Shown: piece by piece, positions 1-7,057 of the stretch | Layout: each line of letters opens with the position of its first letter | Numbering within the stretch: the first letter of the stretch is position 1 | NCBI GenBank assembly: GCA_002337545.1 | Contig: DDGE01000071.1 | Coordinates: forward strand, 115,712 to 134,643 | Length of the DNA stretch: 18,932 bases | Reading direction: 5' to 3' | Origin: Phycisphaerales bacterium UBA1910 | Lineage (GTDB): Bacteria > Planctomycetota > Phycisphaerae > Phycisphaerales > UBA1924 | Made by a program: the position numbers and the translations under genes | The notes under the pieces: model-generated | What the model was told of the DNA's origin: nothing | Seen by the model: only the letters and a program-made list of their open reading frames with translations | Database searches by the model: none

Positions 1-474
1 GTCTCGACGCTGCTCGTTGGGATGGTGCTGGTCGGCACGATCCAGCTCGTTGGCCCGGTCGTGCGATCGGGGACCGTGATGAGCGATAAGCTCGTTGCCA
101 CCAATCTTGCACGCGAACTGAGCGAAGAAGTCTCGATCAAGTACTTTACATCCCCCAAGAGCGGCGATCTTGAGTTCATCGGCGATGAGACCGAAAGCCG
201 GGATCTTTATGACGACATCGATGACTACAACGGCTTGAGCAACTCACCGCCACAGCTCTCAGATAAGTCTGTAATGACGAATCTCGCGGGGTGGAGGCGA
301 ACGGTCAAGGTCGAGCATGTTGAGTTGAGTAACCCGACCAATGCAACCGGCAGCTACACGGGACTCAAGCGGGTCACGGTCACGGTTCAGAAGGACGGCA
401 CCACGCTCGCGACCGATGTCACGCTCCATGCGCACGCCGCCGATCAACTCGGCTTTGTCATCCAGGAACCCTAA
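1..474 (+). CDS. Prepilin-type (type IV pilin/pseudopilin-like) protein, 5' end missing
   Basis: The reading frame is open from base 1, so the gene starts before the window; 157 residues are visible. The first visible residues, VSTLLVGMVLVGTIQLVG, look like the hydrophobic helix that follows a GFTLLE-type prepilin cleavage site, which would lie just off the left edge. The remainder is a soluble domain rich in Thr, Val and Asp, ending in VQKDGTTLATDVTLHAH and giving no recognisable enzyme motif. An internal ATG at base 22 is not a credible start because it would cut the hydrophobic helix. By analogy with the family, the protein would be inserted in the inner membrane, processed by prepilin peptidase and assembled as a minor pilin or pseudopilin. 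The next gene starts 2 bases after the stop, so the two are almost certainly co-transcribed. Pilin-like identity is an inference from the helix and the neighbour. Confidence 0.65.
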   Translation, partial: VSTLLVGMVLVGTIQLVGPVVRSGTVMSDKLVATNLARELSEEVSIKYFTSPKSGDLEFIGDETESRDLYDDIDDYNGLSNSPPQLSDKSVMTNLAGWRRTVKVEHVELSNPTNATGSYTGLKRVTVTVQKDGTTLATDVTLHAHAADQLGFVIQEP

Positions 475-476
475 TC

Positions 477-1634
477 ATGGTGATCAGAAAACCAAGACAA
501 CGCGGATCGATCTATGTGCTCACCCTGCTGACCGTCGCGGCGGTGGGGTCCATGGTCATCATCGGTGTATCCGTCCGCACGGCGACCAGCGCCGAGTCCG
601 CAATTACCGAGCAGGTGAATACAAACAACGAGGGCACGCTCTCGGCCGCGGAGTTGGCGATCGCGAAAATCGAGGCAGATGCTGACTGGGTGACCAACGC
701 GCAAAAGGGTACGGTGTTCTCAGACCTGACACTCGATGAGCGTACATACACGAGCACCGTGATCGACGATGATACAAAGTCGACGCCGACCGCTTCAACG
801 GCAAACTACCGAGTGAAGGTCACAAGCTCCTCAGGCATCGCCAGAGAAATGGCGAGCTTTAGCTTGGAATGGGTCAAGGCGCTGGATTATGCGGCATTAC
901 TGAAGGGTGAGGGTGCAAAGTTCTACTGGGCGCTGAACGAAGAATACGGCGCGACGATCGCGGACGACCCGGTCGGCAATGTTGATGGTGGATATCAGGA
1001 CAAGGAAGTTGTCGGTCAAGGGACGAACGATGAGGGTGGGGTCGTCCCTGTGTTCAATGACAACAGCGACCATGTTCGGGTTCCATATGATTCGGGATTT
1101 GATAACGGGAAAGGCGCGTACTCGCTCTGGTTGAAGAACACAAACACAAATCCGTTCAAGCTCACCGGCGTGATCGGTATGCGGTACAACGGATCGGGTG
1201 ATGTGCCGACGCTCTCGGTGGTTGTTGTGGGCCGATCTCTGGTTGTGATGATCTGCGAGGACGGGTTCTACCGATCAGAGAAGTTCACCTACACAGGGTC
1301 AAATACAATTCTTGATAACACCTGGCATCATGTGGCCATCAACTTTGGCTCCGATACCGGTGTCGAGGTCTACATCGACGGCAAGCTCGAAGGACAGAAC
1401 CTGAGCAACCGGGATGCGGTCAAATCCGCCGCGAAACACTCGCTGGCGATCGGTGCCGGGTACAGCATCATGAGCTGGAAGAACACCAGAGAAGGCTTCG
1501 AGGGATCGATTGCCCATGTCGCGATGTTCCATAACCCGCTGACATCCGAGCAGATCGAGCTGCTATCCACAACCAAGCCAGACGCGAAGGCGATCGCCCT
1601 CACAGACCAGTCATGGCAGATTGAGTTCGAATAA
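477..1634 (+). CDS. Pseudopilin-like (PilX/GspK-type N-terminus) protein with LamG domain
   Basis: This 385-residue protein has three parts. Residues 7-32 (RQRGSIYVLTLLTVAAVGSM and onward) form a short basic segment followed by one membrane helix, as in PilX/GspK-type minor pilins. Residues 55-70 (LSAAELAIAKIEADAD) resemble the amphipathic helix after that segment. Residues about 145-365 look like a concanavalin A/LamG fold: GAYSLWLK at 213-220, WHHVAINF at 283-290, VEVYIDGKLEG at 296-306 and FEGSIAHVAMFHNPLTSEQI at 341-360 are the usual LamG landmarks. A binding or adhesive role at the cell surface is the family expectation; the ligand is unknown. The start is supported by AGGA at 464-467, 9 bases before the ATG and inside the end of the preceding prepilin gene. 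The gene ends 9 bases before the stop of the convergent HD-GYP gene. Confidence 0.7.
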   Translation: MVIRKPRQRGSIYVLTLLTVAAVGSMVIIGVSVRTATSAESAITEQVNTNNEGTLSAAELAIAKIEADADWVTNAQKGTVFSDLTLDERTYTSTVIDDDTKSTPTASTANYRVKVTSSSGIAREMASFSLEWVKALDYAALLKGEGAKFYWALNEEYGATIADDPVGNVDGGYQDKEVVGQGTNDEGGVVPVFNDNSDHVRVPYDSGFDNGKGAYSLWLKNTNTNPFKLTGVIGMRYNGSGDVPTLSVVVVGRSLVVMICEDGFYRSEKFTYTGSNTILDNTWHHVAINFGSDTGVEVYIDGKLEGQNLSNRDAVKSAAKHSLAIGAGYSIMSWKNTREGFEGSIAHVAMFHNPLTSEQIELLSTTKPDAKAIALTDQSWQIEFE

Positions 1635-1643
1635 GCGTTCGGC

Positions 1644-3281
1644 TCAGGCCGCGTCGGGCAGCTTGGTCGCCGGTTCCTGCGCTTTATGATGCGCGACCAT
1701 GTCGTCGTAGATACTGAAGTCCAGCGAGAGGAACGGCTCGACCAGCTCTGGATCGAACTGTGTGCCGGCACACTTGCGGAACTCCGCGAACACCTTCTCA
1801 CGATGGAGCCCGGACCGATACGCACGGTTCGATGACATCGCATCGAAGGTGTCCGCGAGTGCCATGATCCGCGCCATCCGGGGGATGTCCTCGCCCGCCA
1901 GACCGGCGGGGTATCCGTTCCCGTCCCAACGCTCGTGGTGGTGGAGGACGCCGGGGAGCAGGTCGTTGAGATCCGGGATGTCTTTGATGATCTCGTAGCC
2001 GATCGTAGGGTGCATCTTGATGAGCTCGAACTCGTCGTCCGTCAGCCGCGAGGGCTTGCACAGCACCGCCTCGGGCACGCCGATTTTGCCCAGGTCATGA
2101 ACAAGCCCCGAGATCCGCACACGCTCAGCTTCCTCTTCGCTGTACCCGACCTTGAGTGCAAGCATGGCGGAGAGTTTCGCGACGCGTTCGGAATGACCGC
2201 GCGTGTACTGGTCCTTGGCATCGATCGCGCCCGAGAGCGCCTTGATCGTCCCCATGAAGGTGAGGTGCTGACGATGGTACAGCGCTGCATTTTCCATGGC
2301 AGCACCGAGCATCCCGGAGATCGACTCCATCAGCTTTGTCTCATGGCTCGAAACCTGCGGGTCGTCGCCGCACTTGCCCCCAGCGATGAGAAAACCGAGT
2401 TCTTCGCCATCGCGGGTGAGCGGGTGGACCAGGAGCTGGGGCTCCAGCTGGTTGAACTTCAGCGGGACGCTGTAGATCGCGGTCGTGTCCGCGTATCCGA
2501 GGGGCTCGGTGTTCTTGATATGCTCAAGGATTTCGAGTGTTTCTTCCTGCGAGAGCTTGCACATCCCGGATTGGAACAGATCGGTGCTGAGCACTTCTCG
2601 GGCTTCGACATTCTCACGGATGCAGCAGGCCACCCACGAGTAGTCGAGTGTGGCAGCGATCTCACAAATGCCGTCTTCGATGATCCCCTCCGGCTCGTGG
2701 AGCGCGCCCATGGAACGCCCGAGATCCTGAAGGGTGGTGACGACCTCGTACGACTCGCCGAGCTGTTCGCTGAAGAGCTCGATGGTTTCCTGGTCCTTGC
2801 GAAGCTTGCGGATATCTTCGAGCATCCAGGTCAGCGTGTCCATCATGTGCATCGCGTGCGACCCATGGAACTTCGCCCGGTCACGCAGTATGTGCACCAG
2901 CGCCTTGGTCTGGAGCTGGTTGCCTTTGCACCCCTGCTCGATCAGCTCGCTCGAGAGCACCTCGGGCGTAAAGCCGAGGACGATGAAGTATCCTGTGCGT
3001 CGATCGCGATGGACTTCCGGGAATGGGAAGAGCCAGATCCCCTCCTCGACTTCCAATGCAGCGAAATCTTCCTTCGCGGCCCACATCATCGCGGATTCGG
3101 CCATCATCATCCGCAGGGGACGCGAGCTGAGCCACATGCTCAGGATCCCCGGCGCGATCGGATCCTCGATCGGCATTCCATTGAGATCCAGTCGCCAGCA
3201 CACAAGCCCGAGTTGCACACACCGATCGATGAATGCCTTCGGGAATGGGTCCTGCTTCTTCGCCTCTCTTCGGATATTCAT
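1644..3281 (-). CDS. GAF-like and HD-GYP domain cyclic-di-GMP phosphodiesterase
   Basis: The protein has 545 residues. Residues 1-150 are an N-terminal region I do not recognise. Residues 150-190 form a helical linker (SEQLGESYEVVTTLQDLGRS) of the kind that precedes GAF domains in planctomycete regulators. Residues about 190-335 fit a GAF-like sensor. Residues 340-520 are a complete HD-GYP domain: H363 in GHSERV, H395-D396 in VHDLGKIGVPE, H424, H447-H449, the GYP signature in HHERWDGNGYPAGL (G456-Y457-P458) and D477 in ALADTFDAMSSNRAYR. All expected metal ligands are present, so an active phosphodiesterase that degrades cyclic-di-GMP in the cytoplasm is likely. The start codon overlaps the stop of the receiver gene in an ATGA, and a G-rich ribosome site (AGGGGGG on the minus strand, 3291-3297) lies 9 bases upstream. 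The receiver next door probably feeds phosphorelay input to this enzyme, as a split version of RpfG. Confidence 0.9.
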   Translation of the reverse strand: MNIRREAKKQDPFPKAFIDRCVQLGLVCWRLDLNGMPIEDPIAPGILSMWLSSRPLRMMMAESAMMWAAKEDFAALEVEEGIWLFPFPEVHRDRRTGYFIVLGFTPEVLSSELIEQGCKGNQLQTKALVHILRDRAKFHGSHAMHMMDTLTWMLEDIRKLRKDQETIELFSEQLGESYEVVTTLQDLGRSMGALHEPEGIIEDGICEIAATLDYSWVACCIRENVEAREVLSTDLFQSGMCKLSQEETLEILEHIKNTEPLGYADTTAIYSVPLKFNQLEPQLLVHPLTRDGEELGFLIAGGKCGDDPQVSSHETKLMESISGMLGAAMENAALYHRQHLTFMGTIKALSGAIDAKDQYTRGHSERVAKLSAMLALKVGYSEEEAERVRISGLVHDLGKIGVPEAVLCKPSRLTDDEFELIKMHPTIGYEIIKDIPDLNDLLPGVLHHHERWDGNGYPAGLAGEDIPRMARIMALADTFDAMSSNRAYRSGLHREKVFAEFRKCAGTQFDPELVEPFLSLDFSIYDDMVAHHKAQEPATKLPDAA

Positions 3282-3670
3282 GCCGCGAGTCCCCCCTGGT
3301 TGTCGACGAGCAAGGCGTTGATGTCCTTGAGCAGGTCCTTGGCACTAAACGGCTTTGAGAGGAGCTTCTTGACCGAGGGCAGCTTGGAGAGCTCCTCCTC
3401 GATGGTGTACCCGCGTGCCGTCAGCATGATGATCGGAATGTCCTTCGTGGATGCATTTGCCGCGAGCTGCTGTGCGAGTTCGATGCCGGATAGATAGGGC
3501 ATCTGCAGATCTGTTACGATCGCGCTGGGCATGCGTTCCAGGGCAGTCTTAAAAGCCATCTCGCCATCCTCAACGGTCACGACCTCATACCCGGCGCGGG
3601 TGAGTTTGTGGGCGATGATGTGCGTTATGTGCGGCTCGTCGTCGGCGAGAAGGATTAGATGCGTACTCAT
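3278..3670 (-). CDS. Single-domain response regulator (CheY-like receiver)
   Basis: The 130-residue protein is one receiver domain and nothing else. The acidic pocket is D10-D11, the phospho-acceptor is D54 in AIVTDLQMPYLSG, the switch Thr is T84 in IIMLTARG and the conserved Lys is K106 in LLSKPFSAKDLL. It has no output domain, so it must act through a partner. Its stop codon overlaps the HD-GYP start (ATGA, 3278-3281), which indicates translational coupling and makes the HD-GYP enzyme the obvious partner. The frame is open further upstream, but the start at 3670 is preferred: the protein then begins MSTHLILLADDEPHI, exactly at the first receiver strand, and GGAG on the minus strand (3678-3681) sits 7 bases before it. 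No cognate histidine kinase is in the window. Confidence 0.92.
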   Translation of the reverse strand: MSTHLILLADDEPHITHIIAHKLTRAGYEVVTVEDGEMAFKTALERMPSAIVTDLQMPYLSGIELAQQLAANASTKDIPIIMLTARGYTIEEELSKLPSVKKLLSKPFSAKDLLKDINALLVDNQGGLAA

Positions 3671-3677
3671 GACATAG

Positions 3678-3681
3678 CTCC
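3678..3681 (-). promoter_or_regulatory. Ribosome binding site fixing the receiver gene start
   Basis: GGAG on the minus strand lies 7 bases before the ATG at 3670. It decides against a 22-residue upstream extension (start at 3736), whose residues do not belong to the receiver fold. Confidence 0.7.
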
Positions 3682-3765
3682 GAATGGTTCCAAACCGGAA
3701 CAATCCAAAGAAATATCGGTTCGGGCAAGAGACCACTTGTCCTGCATCTCAGGAAATCACGCTCT

Positions 3766-4617
3766 TCACTGCACTTGTGCCCCGTCATAACCCGGTGGCG
3801 GCAGGCGAAGATATCGGGCCAAGATTCGCGAGCCGAGCATAAACGGGATCGTGTCGAGCAATGCCATGACGAGTTTGAAAACATATCCCGTCAAGATAAA
3901 CACCATGAGTTGCCCCAGAACAGGGTGGTTATCACTGATTGGGAGTGCGTGAGCGTAGTAATGGGTGATCAGAATCACCGCTGTGGTATCCACCAACTGG
4001 CTCACGAGTGTTGAGCCGTTATTGCGCAACCACAGATGCTTTCCTCGGGTGAGTCGCTTCCAGAAGTGGAAGACATGGACATCGACAAGCTGGGCAACGA
4101 GGTATGCGATCATCGATGCAGTCACCGCACCAAACGCGAGTGAGCGGACTTCGTAGAAAACCGGCATCCGATCGGCAGCATCGCGGATGATCTCGTCACC
4201 GATCCGTTGCTCGAAACCCGGCAAGACGCCCCCGATCCAGAGGATAAACACGACCCAGAGGTTGAGGATCAGCCCGATCCAGACCACGAGGTTCGCGCGC
4301 CTTCGTCCGTATAACTCGGAGATGAAGTCGGTGCACAGGAAGGTGAGCGGATAGGGGAGCACCCCGATCGCGACTGCAAAGACCAGTGGGACCCCGCCGA
4401 TGGTCATTACTTCGCCATCGGTTCCTGAAAGCTCGAAAAGTTTGATAAACCGGGTGATCCCGAGGATATTGAGCATCGCCAGGGTCCCCAGGAAGAGCCC
4501 CGCGAAGAGCAGGAAAAGCCCTTCTCGTCGTCTGTGGACAATAAGTGTGGGGAGCTCATCGAGTCCCTCATAGCGGTGTTGATGATTCGGGAGTGGTTCA
4601 TCCAGGTGATCGTGCAT
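3766..4617 (-). CDS. yhhQ: Queuosine precursor transporter, YhhQ/VUT family (COG1738)
   Basis: This 283-residue membrane protein has about six hydrophobic segments. The family signature is clear: PLTFLCTDFISELYGRRRA at residues 90-108, and the second conserved block QLVDVHVFHFWKRL with LRNNGSTLVSQLVDT at 176-211. Family members take up the 7-deazaguanine precursors preQ0 or preQ1 for the queuosine modification of tRNA. The hydrophilic N-terminus of about 30 residues is longer than in E. coli YhhQ. I chose the ATG at 4617; a GTG at 4635 would add six residues (MISSET). Neither has a convincing ribosome site. It is divergent from scpB across 64 bases. The receiver gene follows 95 bases downstream on the same strand. 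No other queuosine gene and no recognisable preQ1 riboswitch is visible here. Confidence 0.88.
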   Translation of the reverse strand: MHDHLDEPLPNHQHRYEGLDELPTLIVHRRREGLFLLFAGLFLGTLAMLNILGITRFIKLFELSGTDGEVMTIGGVPLVFAVAIGVLPYPLTFLCTDFISELYGRRRANLVVWIGLILNLWVVFILWIGGVLPGFEQRIGDEIIRDAADRMPVFYEVRSLAFGAVTASMIAYLVAQLVDVHVFHFWKRLTRGKHLWLRNNGSTLVSQLVDTTAVILITHYYAHALPISDNHPVLGQLMVFILTGYVFKLVMALLDTIPFMLGSRILARYLRLPPPGYDGAQVQ

Positions 4618-4681
4618 GGTTTCAGAGGATATCACGCCATTGGATCATGCAACGCGATAAGACGCGTGATACAGTGTGTGC

Positions 4682-5335
4682 ATGACAGTTGAAACCACGG
4701 ATCAGGTCGAGCTATCTACTGAAAACGCTGAGAATCAGGACGATTCGGCTCATTCTTCAGATCAGGCTGGGACGGAAATCGATCTTGATGCGATTCTCGC
4801 ACCCATCGAAGCGATGCTCGTGAGCACCGATCGCCCACTCAAAGCTATCGCATTGGTCGATGCGATCGGAGCTCATCTAGGTCTCCAACTCAAAGACCAG
4901 CATATCGCTGACGCGGTTGAGATGCTAAACAAGCAGTATGTCGAGTCTGGGCGGACATTTACGGTCGAATCAGTCTCTGGTGGGTATCGCATGATGACCC
5001 GTGCGGAGCATGCTCCGGTGATTGCAGCCATGCATCGCACCCGCGCTTCCACACGCCTGTCGAAGCCGGCTCTCGAAACCCTCGCGATCATCGCATACAG
5101 ACAGCCGATTACCCGTGCTGAGCTCGAAGCAATCCGCGGCGTTGCGTGCGGCGAGGTGGTCCGGTCACTCATGGAACGCAAGATGGTCAAGATTACTGGG
5201 CGTGCTGAAGAGCTCGGGCGTCCGATGCTCTACGGCACGACGCGTCAGTTTTTGGACACTTTCGGGCTCTCAAACCTGAAAGATCTGCCCAAACCTGAGG
5301 AGTTTGCCGATCAAATGGAGCAGCAGGGCATCTGA
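4682..5335 (+). CDS. scpB: Segregation and condensation protein B (ScpB)
   Basis: ScpB is the winged-helix (kite) subunit that joins ScpA and SMC to form bacterial condensin, needed for chromosome compaction and segregation. The 217-residue protein has an acidic, probably disordered N-terminus (1-35) and then two winged-helix domains. Diagnostic segments are ILAPIEAMLVSTDRPLK at 38-54, LSKPALETLAIIAYRQPI at 126-143 followed by TRAELEAIRGVACGEVV, and GRPMLYGTTRQFLDTFGL at 179-196 with a terminal LKDLP. The ATG at 4682 is preferred over the GTG at 4676, which would add only MC. No clear Shine-Dalgarno sequence is present. The usual partner gene scpA is not adjacent. The lipoprotein gene follows after 35 bases and may share the transcript. 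Confidence 0.95.
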   Translation: MTVETTDQVELSTENAENQDDSAHSSDQAGTEIDLDAILAPIEAMLVSTDRPLKAIALVDAIGAHLGLQLKDQHIADAVEMLNKQYVESGRTFTVESVSGGYRMMTRAEHAPVIAAMHRTRASTRLSKPALETLAIIAYRQPITRAELEAIRGVACGEVVRSLMERKMVKITGRAEELGRPMLYGTTRQFLDTFGLSNLKDLPKPEEFADQMEQQGI

Positions 5336-5370
5336 CTCCGCGCTGCTACGGCCCCATCGGAGACACATTC

Positions 5371-5826
5371 ATGCAATTTGCGACCCGTCGTGCGTATCTG
5401 ATCCTTCTCGCTGCGTTTGTCTGCTTCCCCCTCGTTGGGTGCGGAGGCGGAGCCAAGAGTATCGTTCGGGGTCGTGTCGTCGCGGGCACAGTCGGTCAAG
5501 CCGTCTCCGTTTCACCCAAAGATGAACGGCTGCAGGAAGACGGGCTTCCCGAGATGGAAGTTGTTGTCATGAGCAAAGGGGGAAGCGCCTCTCAAGGGCG
5601 TGGCGTGTACGCTCGTGCGACCACTGACGAAATGGGTGACTTTGAACTCGTCTTCCCTGGGGGGACTTTCCCCAGTGATGTTGTCACCATTCAGACCTCC
5701 GGGGAGGGTGTTTTTACGGCCCGATCGACAACCTATATGCCCACGCAGGGTGGGAGTTTGTTGTGCATCGTGATCCCACGCCCCGGATATGTGCGACCTG
5801 AACAGAACCGCGACCCCGAAAAATGA
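5371..5826 (+). CDS. Small lipoprotein, possible carboxypeptidase-regulatory-like fold
   Basis: The 151-residue protein has a textbook lipoprotein signal: a basic N-terminus (MQFATRR), a hydrophobic stretch (AYLILLAAFVCFP) and the lipobox LVGC with the lipidated cysteine at C24. The mature part contains VRGRVVAG at about 32-39 and ATTDEMGDFELVFPGG at about 83-98, which resembles the beta-sandwich (carboxypeptidase regulatory-like) pattern common in small planctomycete lipoproteins. No catalytic residues can be named. The ATG at 5371 has GGAG (5359-5362) 8 bases upstream. Its stop overlaps a tiny ATG-started reading frame that leads into the DUF58 gene, so it is probably translated as part of the same operon. 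It is expected in the outer membrane or anchored to the inner membrane; function unknown. Confidence 0.75.
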   Translation: MQFATRRAYLILLAAFVCFPLVGCGGGAKSIVRGRVVAGTVGQAVSVSPKDERLQEDGLPEMEVVVMSKGGSASQGRGVYARATTDEMGDFELVFPGGTFPSDVVTIQTSGEGVFTARSTTYMPTQGGSLLCIVIPRPGYVRPEQNRDPEK

Positions 5827-5843
5827 GTATCAATAGAGTGTGA
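5823..5843 (+). other. Candidate six-codon minicistron linking lipoprotein and DUF58 genes
   Basis: An ATG overlaps the lipoprotein stop as ATGA (5823-5826) and opens a six-codon frame, MSINRV. Its TGA (5841-5843) overlaps the GTG start of the DUF58 gene as GTGA (5840-5843). The DUF58 start has no visible Shine-Dalgarno sequence. The minicistron could relay terminating ribosomes from one gene to the next. It could also be chance. Confidence 0.3.
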
Positions 5844-7057
5844 GCGCTCTTCAGGCCCATCATGCTCGTTTGAACAAGGTTGACGCTGATCATCCCACGG
5901 ACGGGGTCCCGATCAATGGTGACAAGCCGCTTGATGTCGCTGTGCGCAGAGAGTCCAAGCTGACTTTCGGCGGATTGATCTACATCGGTGTGACTGTCTT
6001 TCTCGCGATTGGCGCGGTGAACTCCCAGAACAATCTGCTTTTCTGGCTGTTCGGAGTCGCGATCGCCACGATTATCGTCTCGGGACTCTTCTCCGGGAAC
6101 GCGCTGATGAAAACACGGATGCGGGCGAGAGTCCTGCATGAGGTGCACGCAGGGCAATCGCAGCGCCTGCACTACACCGTTCAGAATCAATCGCGGTTCT
6201 TCCCACTCTTTGCCGCGTTGATCAGCGAAGAGTCGGAAAGAGTCACAAGGTCTGGCAAACTCGTACCGGCGAGTGTTGTTCATGTCGCTCCGGGTGGAAT
6301 GGTCAGCACCCAGGGATCGTTCACGCCGTTGCGAAGAGGTCGCTTTGTACCCCGCACGATCCGTCTGTCCACTCGTTTCCCGTTTGGGCTCCTTCAGAAA
6401 TCACTGATCTTTGAACATGCACGCCCACTCCTCGTGCTTCCCCATGCGTTGCAGTTGCGTCCGGGGTTGGTCGACGCCGTTCCCATGCACGGCGAACAGG
6501 TCCTGCGCAAAGCTCAGCGTGGTGGCACTAGCAATGAGTTCTGGGGCTTGCGAGAGTATCGACCTGGCGATCCGCGAAGACGAATCTCCTGGAAACACAG
6601 CGCCCGCAGGGGCGAGCTGGTCGTGATCGAGCACGCAGAGTCCTATGCGATGCGTATCTGGGTGGTCATCGTGGAGCCGGAAGCGATCAACACCAGCGAG
6701 GCACAGCTTCACGCGGAGCGTGCCATCGCCATCGCGGCCGGGTTGTTTGAGCAAGCTGGGCGCAAGAGCACACCCATCGGGCTGTGGTATCCACAGCGTT
6801 CGATCCGCCTGGACCCGCTCGCTGGTCGGGCCCAGAGCGGAAGGGCGATCCGGTCGCTGGCACTGCTCGACCTCGAAGAGTCGGCCCAGCCCTTGATCCC
6901 CGTGCCTGTCCGGACCCGTGATCGGGTCGTCCTGATCCAGCGAGGATCGCGTATTCCCAATGAGATTCCGGCGATGCGGGTTCTCAATACCGATCACCCC
7001 GATACCTGGTTGTCTGCATCCCAGAGTTTGCCTGAATCTTTGCGGGGTGTTGAATGA
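5840..7057 (+). CDS. DUF58 domain membrane protein
   Basis: The protein has 405 residues. Two membrane helices lie near the N-terminus (about 43-60 and 66-85). A soluble region follows, with the DUF58 signature at 233-262: EFWGLREYRPGDPRRRISW, then HSARRGELVVIEH. DUF58 proteins are usually encoded between a MoxR-type AAA ATPase and a transglutaminase or von Willebrand factor A protein, and are thought to work in envelope or extracellular protein maturation, but the molecular role is not established. Here the 3' neighbour is the expected transglutaminase and overlaps by 4 bases (ATGA, 7054-7057). The usual MoxR gene is absent upstream. The GTG at 5840 is the only plausible start, since the next in-frame ATG is after both membrane helices. 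It lacks a ribosome site. Confidence 0.88.
   Translation: MSALQAHHARLNKVDADHPTDGVPINGDKPLDVAVRRESKLTFGGLIYIGVTVFLAIGAVNSQNNLLFWLFGVAIATIIVSGLFSGNALMKTRMRARVLHEVHAGQSQRLHYTVQNQSRFFPLFAALISEESERVTRSGKLVPASVVHVAPGGMVSTQGSFTPLRRGRFVPRTIRLSTRFPFGLLQKSLIFEHARPLLVLPHALQLRPGLVDAVPMHGEQVLRKAQRGGTSNEFWGLREYRPGDPRRRISWKHSARRGELVVIEHAESYAMRIWVVIVEPEAINTSEAQLHAERAIAIAAGLFEQAGRKSTPIGLWYPQRSIRLDPLAGRAQSGRAIRSLALLDLEESAQPLIPVPVRTRDRVVLIQRGSRIPNEIPAMRVLNTDHPDTWLSASQSLPESLRGVE

Noticed and set aside
1935..3497. 520-residue open frame on the plus strand opposite the HD-GYP and receiver genes
   Set aside because: The minus strand encodes complete, coupled HD-GYP and receiver proteins. The plus-strand frame has no recognisable domain and is explained by the codon bias of the real genes.
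5823..5860. Frameshift joining the lipoprotein to DUF58
   Set aside because: Both proteins look complete: the lipoprotein ends in a hydrophilic tail, and DUF58 has its full set of helices and signature. Overlapping start and stop codons explain the junction.
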